Shown here in pieces: positions 11,711-23,799 of a stretch of 64,000 nucleotides of DNA. The position numbers were made by a program, and so were the translations under genes. Numbering within the stretch: position 1 is the stretch's first letter; the number at the start of each line of letters is the position of its first letter. A model generated the notes under the pieces. It ran no database searches. It was not told where the DNA came from and saw only the letters and a program-made list of their open reading frames with translations. This DNA is from Poa pratensis (lineage: Eukaryota; Streptophyta; Magnoliopsida; Poales; Poaceae), in assembly GCA_947311845.1 (NCBI GenBank), contig CAMZMU010000063.1, positions 53,418,064 to 53,482,063 of the forward strand. The letters are read 5' to 3'.

Positions 11711-11718
11711 CTGTCAGG

Positions 11719-13798
11719 TTTGCAGGAATGGCGCCCTGATTCTTCAGTAGCGGCCGGCCGTGATCGTATGGACCACACGACGTCGGATCTGGAGATTGTA
11801 ATGGTTTTTGCTCCGCATGATCTTGCATAGACCACAGAGTTCTGTCCTTTCGGAATCACGACGGCGTGCCGTGGCCATCGGGTGCGCAGCGGCGGGTTTC
11901 AGAGGCTGCAGTCGTGCAGCCAGGTGTGGTTGTGGTGCCTATCTGCCGAGCCCTTCATCTCTAGATCCGGCTTGATGCGGTTCAACTAGTGTCTCGTGAA
12001 TCGTGAGGAAGTCACAGGTGGGAGTCGTCCCGTCCAACCCTACAGTTGGCTTCAATGGGAAGACAATCCCCTATACCGCCATTTAATTTGGACATGTTTG
12101 CGCGGACTCTTGGTGTAAGTGCAATATCTCAGATCAGGCAATGTCGACGCATCTGTTTCGTTACCTTGCTGCAAGATGGTGGCTCGAAACTCGACTTTGA
12201 GGATGAAAACTCCAAAGTCGACCTATGGTCGGGCTCGCCATTATTGACACAAGTGCACGTGCGATAAACCCTTATCGACGGTTTTGACTAAGAGTTCAGT
12301 ACTTTTGATTTGGCCGGTTACTTGTCATAAGGTTTGTGCAGGTATCGTGCCAATACATATGGTTTATGGACTTTGTTTTGCCGGTTTGTTTTACATTGAT
12401 ACATCGATTTTGTTGAAATTGCTGAATAATTAATAATATATCGATTGATGCAACATAAACCAGAGTTCACTCATACAAATCTTTGTTTATGCTCTAATCG
12501 GAGGACTAAGACGGGTACCTTTTTCCATGAAAGAAAACGATATATGTTGGTCATAGCCAACAAATCCTTTGTGGCGATGACGCCATTGTCACACAGGAGC
12601 CACCACCCTCACTGTCGACAAAACCCATCGAGCCAGATCGTGTCGCAGGTGACCGGATCCGACGCCCAAAGTCTGAAGCAGAGCCGACGAAGCCACAAAC
12701 GTCCGGAGACCACGAAGCCATGTTGGGCCTTTCATGGAGCGGGAAGGGGCGACCACCTTGCCCCAACGCAACGAGTAGGAGCCACGAAACCGTAGCCCGC
12801 AGCTGGAATCGACGCAGCTGCATGAGGGAGTGTGCAATAGAGCTTCACCCACTAGAACTGCAGAGGTGGTCATTGTCTGCTAACAGACGTCTCGCCGACC
12901 CACATCATAGGGGCCAAGTCTCCCTTATACAAGCAACCGTCGCCATCTTAATGTAGCGCGCGGAAAGAGCCTCGCCACCGTCATCCTCCGCACAAGCTTA
13001 GCCTGGCGGATTCATCTAGCGGCGGCTAAGGAGGCGAGAGTTGGAGGTGGTGGGTCGTGGCGGCGGATTAGGGCTCCCTAAGTCGCCCTGGAGACGACAC
13101 GAGGGGCACAAAAAAAAAACGAAATGTTTTCACGTGTTAATTTTATAGGAATCTGAAATTCACTCCATCCTTTTTTGTAAACTCAAGTGTGGCGGAGCGA
13201 GCCGAACGACTATTTCTGCAGTTTCTTCTATTTTACAAACAAACCTGCAATTTTGCTGTTTTTTTTTATTTCTGTGTTTTTCAATCATGCGATACGAAGA
13301 GACCCTTAAAAAATGTTTTTTTCTGAACAGTGAGTATTGTAAGGATTGTAGGAAAGGGCAATTCTGATCTGAGGGCTGATCCACGCAAAGCACCAATGGG
13401 AGGAGCAGCTAACAGTCGACATGCAGGCAGCGTCCAGCCAATCGACGAAGGCCAATGCGGACTACCTTTTCGGTCCTGCACTGCACCAACACCAGCCAGT
13501 AGTACCAATGTGCCATCATGCATCGATTTAATTTAAATAACGCGGCGAGTAGACTCTTGGCGTATGGATGCGTGGCACGTGTGCACGGAACAATTTTTTT
13601 GAAGTGTTTTACGACTCCTGTCCACAGAGGGCATCTCGAAAGGGGTCGATGGACGCCACTTTGGTCGAAGTTCTCTCGAACCCTACTACTGCCCTTTTTG
13701 TCTCTCATGGCAGACACCCGGCCTTCTAGACTGTGTGAACCCGGTCCATGCAGGCATACACGTATCGTCCACTCGGTTAATTAAGCGATATAATAAGT
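11719..13798. other. Unassigned DNA, possibly with decayed retroposon pieces
   Basis: There is no convincing gene. The stretch 11740-12455 is GC-rich at first and ends TAATAATATATCGATTGATG, a layout resembling 3' ends of grass non-LTR retroposons on the + strand. The stretch 12590-13110 is GC-rich with CpG-rich blocks reading like a retroposon 5' region on the minus strand. Neither has target duplications I could find, so the calls are weak. Confidence 0.35.
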
Positions 13799-13811
13799 AG
13801 TTGGAAATTTG

Positions 13812-14105
13812 AGAACTTGCCTGTGGGAAGATGGTTAGGAGGGTGGTTGTACGTCTAGCCCACCAGAGTTCAAATCCTGGATTTGACATTGGTGTTTCTC
13901 ATTTAGGCGGAATATTCTTCAGTGGGAGGCGACGTTCCCGTCGACACCGAGGCGCCTGTGGTGATTTCGTCAATCTCAAGACCAGACCGCCGGCTCAGTC
14001 TTTCGGAGGTGCTCTTAGGGTAGGGTGTGCGTGTGTGCGTTCATAGGGGTGAGTGTGTGCACGTGTATGTGAGCGTCTACGTTGTACTGTGTTTCGTAAA
14101 AAAAA
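13812..14105 (+). mobile_element. SINE resembling the wheat Au family
   Basis: A 294-bp unit has a tRNA-like head with A-box-like GATGGTTAGGAGGGTGG (about 13830) and B-box GTTCAAATCC (about 13867). A body resembling the Au SINE of grasses follows (GGAGGCGACGTTCCCGTCGA; GGCTCAGTCTTTCGGAGGTG; GGGTGTGCGTGTGTGCGTTC), then a short A tail. A 13-bp target duplication AGTTGGAAATTTG flanks it at 13799-13811 and 14106-14118. SINEs are transcribed by RNA polymerase III and copied by LINE enzymes. The full-length form and intact duplication suggest moderate age. Confidence 0.92.
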
Positions 14106-14118
14106 AGTTGGAAATTTG

Positions 14119-15059
14119 CCGCTGCGATATTTGGATGGAGCATTTGCGCACACAGGTACAGTGTGTAGTTGGCTAACTACCACCATCTAGCCCGTCATGC
14201 GTGCTAACTGCTATCCTCTACTATGCGTCGTTGTTGGTGGTATAGTGCGTACCACTTTGCCTCGTGCTTATTCACCCGCGCAAAAACTTCTTGTGTTCTA
14301 CAGAACTAATGTTACTCCGGCACGCTCTGACCTGAGAGATCCATGTCTCATACTCTCATGACTCGCCTCGTCCTAAGCGATGAGGAGCAAATTCCACACT
14401 TCCAACACGTCCCTCCCGTGAGGACACGGCGACGGTGGAACCCTAAATCACACCGCCCTAGCACACCCGCCCCCCCCCCTCCCTCGCCGTCGCCAGAGAG
14501 TGCGATCGTGCAAACTCGTGTCAGCACCAACGGTGGCGGGGTCTTCTCGCCCCCTTGCGTGTGGTTTCGGCGCAGGGCGGTATTCCCTAGGGTTAGGGTG
14601 TGGCCTGGTCGCTGGGCGCCACGACGCGGTGACGCTTCTCGAGGCGGCGACGTGGCTGACAGCGTGGTGGTGAGGCTTTGGTGGACCATCGCGGCTACTC
14701 CGGGAGAAATCTCGGATCTCTTCGGGGTCGAGCGATGGCCCCACTTGTCGTAATCCCTCTCGAGGACGTTGTTTTTTAGTTTGCACCGGTTGAAGGAACC
14801 ATCAGCAGCGGTCCTGAGGTCATGGCATCCTCATCTCTTTGGGCCGTCGGGCTTATGGAGCGGTATCTGCACCGGCTTGCGGCGGGAAGGTGGTGGTTGC
14901 TGACGGGCAATGCCACGTGGCAGCACGATAGCCTGCATCTAGTCTTGCGGTAGCATTCTGGCCGCACTATACCGACTACAACATCGTCTCATGACATCGC
15001 GGGAGTTTGGCGATGAGGCGGCGGCCGGCGTTTTCAACGCTATCGTCGCCTGATGACAT
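14119..15059. other. GC-rich unassigned segment
   Basis: From about 14390 the sequence is CpG- and GC-rich. It has the general look of the 5' part of plant non-LTR retroposons or of a decayed gene. Overlapping frames on both strands show low-complexity Pro/Arg/Gly and no domain. No splice-consistent model was evident. Confidence 0.35.
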
Positions 15060-16092
15060 CCTAAGTTTGCATTGACGAAAAGTATATTTCTTCAGGTATT
15101 TTGCTCTAACTAGGTCTCGCCATATACGATCCTCACTTTCTAATATCCAAATTTATTTACATAACAAGCTAACATTCTTGAGATGCAAATCCATCACCCC
15201 CAATTCCACCTTGATCCTTAGGTTGACAAACAAGAGACCATCTAACTAGGTTGTATTTCTTAACATTTTTTCTCTTGCTAAAGCATTTGAGCACGAAAGA
15301 AATTACACCTTTCACTCGCTCCTTTGGGCATTATAAAGACCATATAACTAGGAATGCTAATTAAATTGGATTCAATCAGAATAAGTCTAGAAACAATAGA
15401 AGTAAGATTATGTTTCCAACTATAATTCCTTTTTCAATTTATCTTGTGTGTCCTTCCAGTGATTGTTGGCTAAACTCTTATAGTTCGTAGGGACACCCCA
15501 AATATCTTAAACATAAATATCCTTTATTCCAAGTAAATATGAGCATTCATATCCTATTTAACCATTAAGGCACAAAAAACTCACTCTTATAAAATTAATT
15601 TTCACACAAGTGAGTTTGTTGAAGATACACAAGATAAATTTAGGTTCCTGACACTCTCTAGGTTATCTTGAAACAGGACAAAGGTATCATATGCATACTT
15701 GTTAAGCCATTTCTTGAGGTCTTATAGTAAGTGCTGCTATGACATCATCTACCACATCAAAAAGTAGTAGTAGGGGAGGGGAGGAGGGTTTCCTTGCCCA
15801 AGACCCATTTTTACCACTATATTCATTACTTTCTTAGTCCATTGAATAAATTGTTCATGGAACCCTTTCATGTCTAAACAACAAACATATAATCCCAGTT
15901 TACCTTAGCATAATCCTTTTCAAAATCTTGTTAGAAAAAACTCTACATTTCTTATTTTTATGCATATAATGGATATTTCATGTAGAGGAACTACACAAGA
16001 AAAAAGACATTTAATAAAAGCTAATTGAATGTTGCAAACTACTTTATCAACCAGACAAATAGTAGTATTATTTATAACTTTGGTAAATATAT

Positions 16093-16335
16093 TTAATTAT
16101 TGAGTAGACATATAGGTATGTACATTTGTAGTTTGTTAGCTCCTTGAACTTTAACTGTCAAAATAAGAATACCATGGTTTGGTCCTTGAATATCGAAATT
16201 TTTATAATAAAAATCAGCGAAAGAGCTAGCATGTTCCGTTGAGAAGAAAACTTCTTTGATTTCATTTAAACAAAAAGTTGTACCAACAAAATTAAGACTT
16301 CTTTTTTTCAGCTCAGAAGGCAAAGGAGTTGACAA
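16093..16335 (-). pseudogene. Degenerate LINE reverse transcriptase piece
   Basis: An 80-codon stretch whose residues align in order with LINE RT blocks (EEV..VFSMEH, AEFY..F, PKVQGANKIQ, PICLLN). Part of the segment between the AEFY and PKV blocks is deleted. It is a relic without function. Confidence 0.65.
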
Positions 16336-16830
16336 AGAGACAGTTGTTTAATACATCGAACAAGAAAGCTTTTATAAAAAGTGATAGATAATCAAGGAGG
16401 TTTTCTTCACCTTCTATAACACCCTCTCCTTGACAGTCCCATTTTTTCTCTTACATTTACCACCACTATCTTTGATCATAAAGTATCGATTATTTTATCC
16501 CCTTCAAGAATATCTGCCCTGTGTAAGCACTTAATTTGTTCTTTCTCTAAGAGTAAGGTTGAATCTAAGGAAATAAAGATATTAATTGTTAGCATCATGT
16601 AAACTTGATATATCACAGCTTTTTCAGTAAGGTATAGTTGTCTGGAATTATTAGCTATATCTCTTCTATAGCTACCTTCAATATTTAAATTGCAACATAT
16701 TTAAACTTCGTGCAAGTTAACAAAAGAGGAGTGCTCTACATTTTCTACGTGACAATGAAACTCTAGTTACTACCTTTGTTAGATTCTTCTTGGAAACCAA
16801 GATAGTAAAATTTGAACGGTTTACATAATA

Positions 16831-16980
16831 CTCCCTCCGTATCAAATATAAGACTCTCTACCTACTTTCTACACACATGTATCTAGACATGTTTTAGTGC
16901 AAGGTCCTTGCACTAAAACATGTCTAGATACATGTGTGTAGAAAGTAGGTAGAGAGTCTTATATTTTGATATGGAGTGAG
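16831..16980. mobile_element. Stowaway MITE (Tc1/mariner type), near-perfect palindrome
   Basis: A 150-bp element begins CTCCCTCCGTATCAAATATA, ends in its near-complement, and is flanked by TA on both sides. The two arms are complementary almost throughout (about 72 bp each, centre at AAGGTCCTTG), so a transcript would fold into one long hairpin. There is no coding capacity. It is inserted in the old LINE. Confidence 0.95.
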
Positions 16981-17088
16981 TACAAGTTGATGAAAGCCAG
17001 TATCGGTTAAAAGAGCAACATGATCAGATACACCCCTCACTAGTGATGGAAACTGATGAAAATTGTAAGTCTCAGGAATGGGAAACTA

Positions 17089-17176
17089 AAACTTCTACAA
17101 GACAATTATTAGAGCAAGTGAAACTTCTACAAGACAATTATTAGAGAAAGTGAAACTTCTACAAGACTACTCAATC
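17089..17176 (+). repeat. Short tandem repeat, 32-bp unit
   Basis: AAACTTCTACAAGACAATTA recurs at 17089 and 17121, and its first 15 bases again at 17153, a period of 32 bp with about 2.5 copies inside the old LINE region. Confidence 0.85.
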
Positions 17177-17819
17177 TCTTTCAGACCCAGTGCTCTATTA
17201 TTGCACTAAATTAAAACTTACATTTTCTTAACTTTATTTTTATTAGATAGTCTTTTAATAAAATTGAAGTATTCGGCAAAGCATAATGGACAAGTAATTG
17301 TAGTTAAGAATAAACAAATTCCACAAAAATCAAGCTTATCTTAGAATTAGATAATCCATAAACTTGGCAAGGTTCCATTTTAATCGTGTCTCCTTATCTA
17401 TCAAAACCATTGTGGTAAAATATTTATGATTCACACATACATCAACATCAAATCAATTCTCCCTAACAACCATTAGGAGCCCACCAGATGCTCCTCTGGA
17501 TGGTTCCCATAGACAAATATAGCAAAAAATATCACTAATGTTGTTGAACCAAGAATCATCAAACTCTGATTTTTTAGTTTCTCGAAAATAAATTAATTCT
17601 AACTTGTGATTAGCAAAATATATTTAATGGTTCTTTTCTTATAGGGCCAGCTAAGGCCCCTTGGATTCGTAAGCATACCTGATATTACCTAAATAATTAT
17701 CCAAAACTATATTTACTCATTATCTTAGGCTTCATGCTAGTACATGAAGTGAAGCCCTACAATATTTACATGTTTGAGTTTTTTCTTTGAATTTTTGGAA
17801 TGAGTGCAATTTATTTGAG

Positions 17820-18330
17820 GAGATTATTATTTTATTTTATTTTTAAAAAGGGAGTACGCTCCGACCTTTGCATCGAAACAGTGCACACACCATATTTACT
17901 TCAAAGTTCAAGAATTCAAAGTTTACATCTTACGGATCAAACATGATTGAAACATAAATCAACCAGCGGAATAACGAATACACATAGCACCAATGCACCG
18001 TGTAATCTATTAAAATCCCGCCAGCCACCCTGATTGAAATGAGAGCAAGTGATCCCAACAACCATTTTCAGTTTTCACCCTTTCCCCTCTTCATTACCAA
18101 AAATTCGGAAGGCTTACACCAAGAAAGAAAGGAGTTAGGAGCGAAGCCGGTTCGACCATCAACTATTGAACCAAAATCATGTATGACTACTCAAAATGTT
18201 GCAATTACTGGTGCCTACCGCGCTATATACCCTCGTCATTCCCGATCAACCAACTTCATTCTTTTGTTTATGCCGTTAGGGACCACTAGTCCATTAACGT
18301 TGTTGTGTCTATGTAGTTTCAAGTTGTGAT
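17820..18330 (-). mobile_element. Possible antisense non-LTR retroposon 3' fragment
   Basis: A T-rich tract (17826-17848) precedes AAAAAGGGAGTACGCTCCGA. From the opposite strand this reads like the 3' end and A tail of a grass non-LTR element. No target duplication or coding frame was identified and the far border is uncertain. Confidence 0.35.
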
Positions 18331-18377
18331 GTTCCACCAGACCACCACTAACTGGCAGGTAAATTGCCATCCTGGCT

Positions 18378-18712
18378 AAGGCCTCTTTGGATTGAAGGTT
18401 TTCATAAGAATATTGGATGATTCCAATCCATAGGATTTTCCTTAAGGAATCATTTGGATCAAAGGAATGACACCTTAAAAATTCTATGGATTGAATTCTA
18501 TGCCCCAATCCCATAGGAATTTCAACATCCACTCTAACCTTTTTTTTACACTCATACGCGTAGGAGCGAGATAATTTTCCCGTGTTTCATCCAAATGACC
18601 ATTCCTATAGTTTTTCTCTGTTTTATAATCATCTGTTTTGCACCTGCAATCCTATCAAATTACTATGTTTTTTCCAATTCCTATGTTTCCTAATCCGGCG
18701 ATCTAAAGAAGC
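18378..18712. mobile_element. Candidate MITE of unclear superfamily
   Basis: The left edge GGCCTCTTTGGATTGAAGG and the right edge CCGGCGATCTAAAGAAGCTGG are imperfect inverted repeats. The body carries many short inverted copies of AATCCTATGGATT-like words. CTGGCT is present just outside the left edge and at the right edge, which might be a duplication. The end style resembles grass Tourist or Mutator-like MITEs, but divergence prevents a firm class. Confidence 0.45.
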
Positions 18713-18946
18713 TGGCTCACTTGGCAGAAATGCATCGCATGTCGGGCAGCTGTCCATGATCCTCTAACCGGTAGTCTCTAAGGTCAAGGAAAAGGGCGAA
18801 TCCATACATATATACACTTTCCTTTGGTTTGTTGGATAGTGTTTGATTTTTTAATTGACAATCAGGTGAGTATCATGCTAATAGGTCGATCAGTAGTACT
18901 ACTCCACACATGTACAGGACAGGAGAGTGGATCCGTATCTAGGTTT

Positions 18947-19803
18947 TTTTTTTTTGCGAGCAACCACATATTTTATTAAACGAAAATCAAGTTACAATAA
19001 GCAACATATATGGAAACTAAAAGACAAACCGGGATAAAATGATTTCTGAATTTGCAGATAAAAACCTAAAAGATCGAGAAATACAAAACGATCCCTAGGG
19101 TTTCCTGCAACCACCGTAGCGAGCGGCCGTCGCCCAACTTTAGCGCCGCCGAGGCGAACGCCGGAAAAGACGCCGAGCCTCCACCATTGCAAGATCCGAG
19201 AAAGCACCATCGCCAACAAGGCTTTGTGAGTCGATGAACAGGCCCGCTGCACGCAGCAAGGCACATGTCGCTATGGCACGTCGACCGGGGGACGTCCCCG
19301 TGCTGTCTTGGACCAAGATCTTTCGCCTCCCATCGACGAAATCGGAGAGGAACGGCAGATCACCACCTCGGACCAGCATCCTCGCTCCAGAAGAACCACC
19401 TCGCCCCGGCCGCCAGCGTCGTCGCGAATAACCACGAACTCCAGCGACACAACGAGAAACTGATCTCGCCAGATCTGAAGAACGGCGAGAAGACCAAGCT
19501 GCCGATCTGAAGGACCAAGCAGCACACGTTGCCATTAACTCCGAGGCGTCGCCGTGAAGGCCGCCGCCGGTGTGGGAGTGGAGTTGAGGCGGATTTATTT
19601 GCCCGGGTGCTGCTCCCACCACCCAACGGCGCCCAAGAAAACACTAGGCAAACCCTAACTACAGCCGGCGCCGAAGCGCCATGGTCCCCACCTCCTCGCG
19701 TCGCCGGAGTGGCCAACGGAGGAGGCAAGGCCGGTGGCGGCCGGTGTAGTCGAGCGCAGATGGGATCGCCTCCCGATCGCCTTATTTCTCTCGGGAGCGA
19801 AAC
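18947..19803 (-). mobile_element. Non-LTR retroposon with A tail and 15-bp target duplication
   Basis: On the + strand it begins with a T run followed by GCGAGCAACCACATATTTTA, the reverse of an A-tailed 3' end, and ends in GC-rich sequence. TCCGTATCTAGGTTT occurs at 18932-18946 and again at 19804-19818, a target duplication expected from LINE-type integration. The 857-bp interior is GC-rich with several overlapping low-complexity frames and no recognisable domain. It is probably a non-autonomous LINE derivative; a processed gene copy is a less likely alternative. Confidence 0.75.
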
Positions 19804-19818
19804 TCCGTATCTAGGTTT

Positions 19819-20477
19819 GATAATGCCAAGAATACAGGAGGAAAAATTAGGACCGACCAATACAATACAATAGCCGTGCGTCAGAAGAATAATGCAATGC
19901 ACTAGTCGGCTCCCCTGGTCGCCTTCCAGGAATCTTCTAGGGTAGCCAGCCGCCGCCCCCCTGTGGGAACTGGGAACGCCACCGCAACTGCAGCAGCTTT
20001 CTCCACCGATAGCTTTTACCCAAGCAAACAGCAAAGATAGTAAAAACAAGCATCTGCTGTGCTTAATTACCGCGCCCCTTCACCTACCCACGATCGATCT
20101 CATCGATCGAAAGTCGAAACGCAGCTGCTGCAAGATCCAGCCAGACGCGCCCGGGTCAATGCCAATGCAATGCTCCCATGAATTCCTTCCCGTCTCGTCG
20201 TCTCCTCCTCTGCTGTCTGTCTGTCGTCGTAGCTGGTCAAAATGGTTCGCGTACACACCCAGCACGCGCGTACTCTGGCCGTAGATATACAACTACATAG
20301 AAATAGAAGGAGGCTCGAGTCCCGTACCGTACTCGGCTGGATAGATCCCCTCCCTCCTTCCCTCTTGCTCGCCCTCCACTCCGCCCCGCCGCCTCACCGC
20401 ATCTACGCCAGCACAAACAAGCACTGGAATAAAGGGGAGGGATCCACCAGGAGCGCGGCGGCGCTGCGGGGGGGCTC
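19819..20477 (+). promoter_or_regulatory. Promoter and leader region of the B3 gene
   Basis: This is the sequence between the retroposon and the B3 start codon. It contains a pyrimidine-rich leader just upstream (CCCCTCCCTCCTTCCCTC, about 20348-20365), as in many cereal genes. A/T words near 20284 (GATATAC) could serve as a TATA element but are not diagnostic. The retroposon duplication ends about 660 bp before the ATG. Confidence 0.4.
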
Positions 20478-21699
20478 ATGGAGTTCACCGCTGCGTCGAG
20501 CAGCAGCAGGCTGTCTAGGGAGGGCGAGGAGGAGGAAGGGGAGGAGGAGCAGGAGATGGAGCACGAGATGGATGACGAGGATGCCTCCCCGCGCGAGATC
20601 TCCTTCATGACGGCCGCCGCCTCCCCGACTTCCATCTCTCCTTCCGCTGCAGCAGCGTCGGCATCCGCGTCCGCGTCGCGTCAGCCTCCCCTTCCGCTCG
20701 AGCGACGGCGCGGGCGCGTCGGGGAGCGGCGCGGGCGGCGGCGGGGCGGACGTGGAACCGGTGATCGACAAGGAGCACATGTTCGACAAGGTCGTCACGC
20801 CCAGCGACGTGGGGAAGCTCAACCGGCTGGTGATCCCGAAGCAGCACGCGGAGAAGTACTTCCCGCTGGACGCGGCGGCCAACGAGAAGGGCCTGCTCTC
20901 AGCTTCGAGGACCGCGGGCAAGCTCTGGCGCTTCCGCTACTCCTACTGGAACAGCAGCCAGAGCTACGTCATGACCAAGGGCTGGAGCCGCTTCGTCAAG
21001 GAGAAGCGCCTCGACGCCGGGGACACCGTCTCCTTCTCCCGCGGCGCCGCCGACGCCACGCGCGACCGCCTATTCATCGACTGGAAGCGACGGGCCGACC
21101 CGCACCACGGCCGCCTCGCGCGCATGCCCATGCCCAACGCCGCATCGCCCTACGGCCCCTGGGGCGCCGCCGCGGCCGGCGGCTTCTTCATGCCGCCCGG
21201 CCCTCCCGCCACGCTCTACGAGCACCACCGCCTCCGCCAGGGCTTCGACTTCCGCAACGTCAATGCCGCCGGCCCGCCCAGGCCCCAGCAGGTGCTCTAC
21301 TTCGGCTCCGCCGGATTGCCTCCGCACGCCCACATGCCGCCTCCGCCTCAGCACCACCACCCTCCTACGATGCACATTGCGGTGCCGGTGCAACCGATCC
21401 CTGCGGTCACGGTCGCCATGCCCATGGTCCTCGACTCCGTGCCACTCGTCAACAGCCCCACCGCGGCCGCCAAGCGCGTGAGGCTGTTCGGAGTCAACCT
21501 CGACAACCCTCTTCAAGCCGGCGAGTCAAGCAACGATGCCAACGCATTGTCGCTGCGGATGCCCGGATGGCAAAGGCCGGCACCATTTAGGTCGCTGGAA
21601 TTGCCTCAGCACGGAGCGGACTCCTCGGCTGCCTCGTCGCCCTCCTCATCGTCATCCTCCAAGAGAGAAGCGCATTCCTCCTTGGATCTCGATCTGTGA
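20478..21699 (+). CDS. B3-domain transcription factor, NGATHA-like, with frame-disturbing indels
   Basis: From ATG 20478 the N-terminus reads [10 protein letters not shown] and a Glu-rich stretch, as in grass NGATHA-like B3 proteins. Near 20679-20684 one extra base shifts the family frame. The B3 DNA-binding domain follows in the other frame (about 20770-21090): [75 protein letters not shown]. Inside the domain, one base lost near 20898 and two near 20914-20917 compensate each other. They replace the conserved S/NFEDR block by SASRT. Further on are RLFGV (21481-21495), the repression motif of this clade, and C-terminal LDLDL (21682-21696), an EAR-like LxLxL motif. The first ATG gives a 370-aa out-of-frame product; ATG 20779 would give 306 aa with the B3 domain. 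The family acts as nuclear repressors in leaf and floral growth. Intronless. The call is firm; whether it is functional, a pseudogene or a sequencing problem is open. Confidence 0.88.
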
Positions 21700-23797
21700 A
21701 CGAGCTCGCTCGATCGGGGAGCGTACAGAAGGAAAGTTCAACAATTCCTTCGTCAGTTTGTCACCTTCTTTTTCTTCTTCTCCACCTTTTGCGCGCGATC
21801 CATCTTATAACATTGATAGGAGCCAACATTTGACATTTTGTCTTCGTTTTTGTTTTGGCCATCTAAATTCTTGGTGTTGGTTTGAGAATTAATATATAGA
21901 GAGAAATTAATTAGGCGAATGAATCAATTCTTCTTGCACTGCTTTGGATTCAAATCAGATTCCTTCGTCTGATATCTCGATGCCATTTTCTCCATTTCTA
22001 ATTGCTCCGTCCTCAGATTTTGGTAGACCAATTCCATTTGCACCTACATATGATAACACACCACCAAATTTGGCACACCCCACAGCAATACTGCCAAGAT
22101 CTGAATCATATGAACACGAGTGAGTATGATATATATACATCCTCACTAACTCGCACCACATTTGAGTGATCATTACCCTAGACTGAAGCTTCAGCCAGCT
22201 CAGAAAGCATTGTGAGACAGGCATTGACGACGGATTAGCCTGATGCCAGCAGCCACTGAACAAGCTACATATATACGAGCATTGCAGGTCAGATCCTTTA
22301 CTTCTGATCTTTCAGACAGATCCTTAAATTCCTATACTCTCCTCCTTTTCCTTAGTACTGCTCAAATCATCTCTTACATTTATGTGCTTCGCATTCTTGC
22401 TTTTAATCCGTGCTTCAATTTGCTGATACTTTCTGTACCGTACCATACTCCATATCCATATGCATCATCGGGTGGATCATAATGGCAAAAATCACGCACT
22501 GGGCACAAAGCAAATACAAGGAATGGCTGTTGCTGGTTTTACCATCCGGGAACTGGAAATCAACCCCCATATATAGGGTGGGCCAAATTATACGTCTAGT
22601 TTGGTTTGTCTGGGCCTTGAGTGGTATGCACTCCAAGAGTTCTTTATGTTCTTGGCAGTCTGTAAAGAGGGGGTGCACTGGGCACTTGCCTTGCCACTGG
22701 CCTTAACTTCTTGTACGTCTGTTAAAAATTTATGGAGGGAGGAGGGACCTCAGTACTGGCTCGACTGTTGCTGTAATAGTAGGAACAGTGCGATGTGCGT
22801 ATATGCACACCGCTTGGAGTAGTACGTCTTGCTCGCTCTCCTATCCTTGTCCTTTCTGTGTGAGGCAGTCAGAAAGAGAAAGGGCTCTATACATATTTAA
22901 TTTGCTTCCCTCTTCCCCTTTTCACTGCAGTGAGTAGGTACGGCGTGTACGCTTGCTGCTGGGAGCAATGGAGGCAAGGCCACGTACTGACTCCGCAATA
23001 GGTATCCATAACTAGCAAGGTGTAGGAGGGGGATCCTTTTGCACTGGCATGGCCAGAATAGATATATAGATGCTGTGCCTGCTAACGAAAGTACTTTTGG
23101 TCCATTGTAAGCTGGAAAAGGAATGAGAGTTAATGAGGAAGTGAAAAAAGAGAGGACGAGAGGAGAGTCTATACCACTAATTCACTATATGCATGTTTCT
23201 GCTTGTTCTTGCTCTTTGTTTGCACGATGTCTACTTTGTTTTCTCTTCTCAACTTAAGTAAGGTACTCTCAGTCCATCAGTTCCAATCAGAACAGCTGCA
23301 ATTAGATTTCATAGTTTTGATGTACCTTGGGCTCGAAGTTAATGCATGTCTTGTGATGACCTCCCTCCTGGAAAATGGCATACAAGTATCATGGACAAGC
23401 TATTAATCAATGCTTGATTTGCCTATTGTATTTAGTAACTTCTAAAACAGCAGAAACATAACATCCTTGAATATACATTCCAGCTAAGGAGTGTGTAGCA
23501 AAGATAGTAGCACCTCCATGTACTTTTTAATACATGTCAATATTGTACTTTGTTATGATCATATACATTGCAAACTTCCGCAAATAATATTCTTTGATTA
23601 ATCACTGTTATCCTTTAATCATGTTAGTACTCATAATTCATAACCCTCCAAATTGCTTGCATATATGGCTATTCTCTTCTTCATGAATAGGCAGTGCACC
23701 TAACCGGGATGGCTGAAACATAAGTTAGTACCTCATACATCTTTCATATATTTATCTACACCTATTTAATTCATCATATTTCCATTAGTTTCAAATA
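21700..23797. other. B3 gene 3' flank and unassigned DNA
   Basis: The first 200-250 bp are T-rich and likely 3' UTR. No canonical AATAAA was seen; ATTAATATATAG at about 21889 is a weak alternative. The remainder is AT-rich with no domain-bearing ORF and no terminal repeats that I could find. Confidence 0.4.
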
Positions 23798-23799
23798 TA

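Larger units (their letters stand above)
15060..17640 (-). mobile_element. Old antisense LINE fragment
   Basis: On the minus strand the A/T-rich sequence can be followed as decayed LINE ORF2. The clearest piece, 16335-16093, encodes LNEIKEVFFSTEHASSFADF, then GILILTVKVQGANKLQMY and IPICLLNN. These correspond to the RT blocks around (P)GPDGFPAEFY and PKV...RPICLLN, with a deletion between them. Sequence on both sides of the Stowaway MITE at 16831-16980 continues in LINE-like style, so the MITE landed in it. Outer borders are approximate. Confidence 0.65.

Noticed and set aside
14343..14753. 136-codon + strand frame as a gene
   Set aside because: Overlaps comparably long minus-strand frames, proline/arginine low complexity and no domain.
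19140..20049. Several overlapping 80-230 codon frames on the minus strand
   Set aside because: They lie in or next to a GC-rich retroposon and are Arg/Ser/Gly-rich with no domain; long frames are expected by chance at this GC content.
20478..21590. 370-codon frame from the first ATG of the B3 gene as the true protein
   Set aside because: Beyond about residue 68 it is an Arg/Pro-rich out-of-frame reading of the B3 gene; only the neighbouring frame matches the family.
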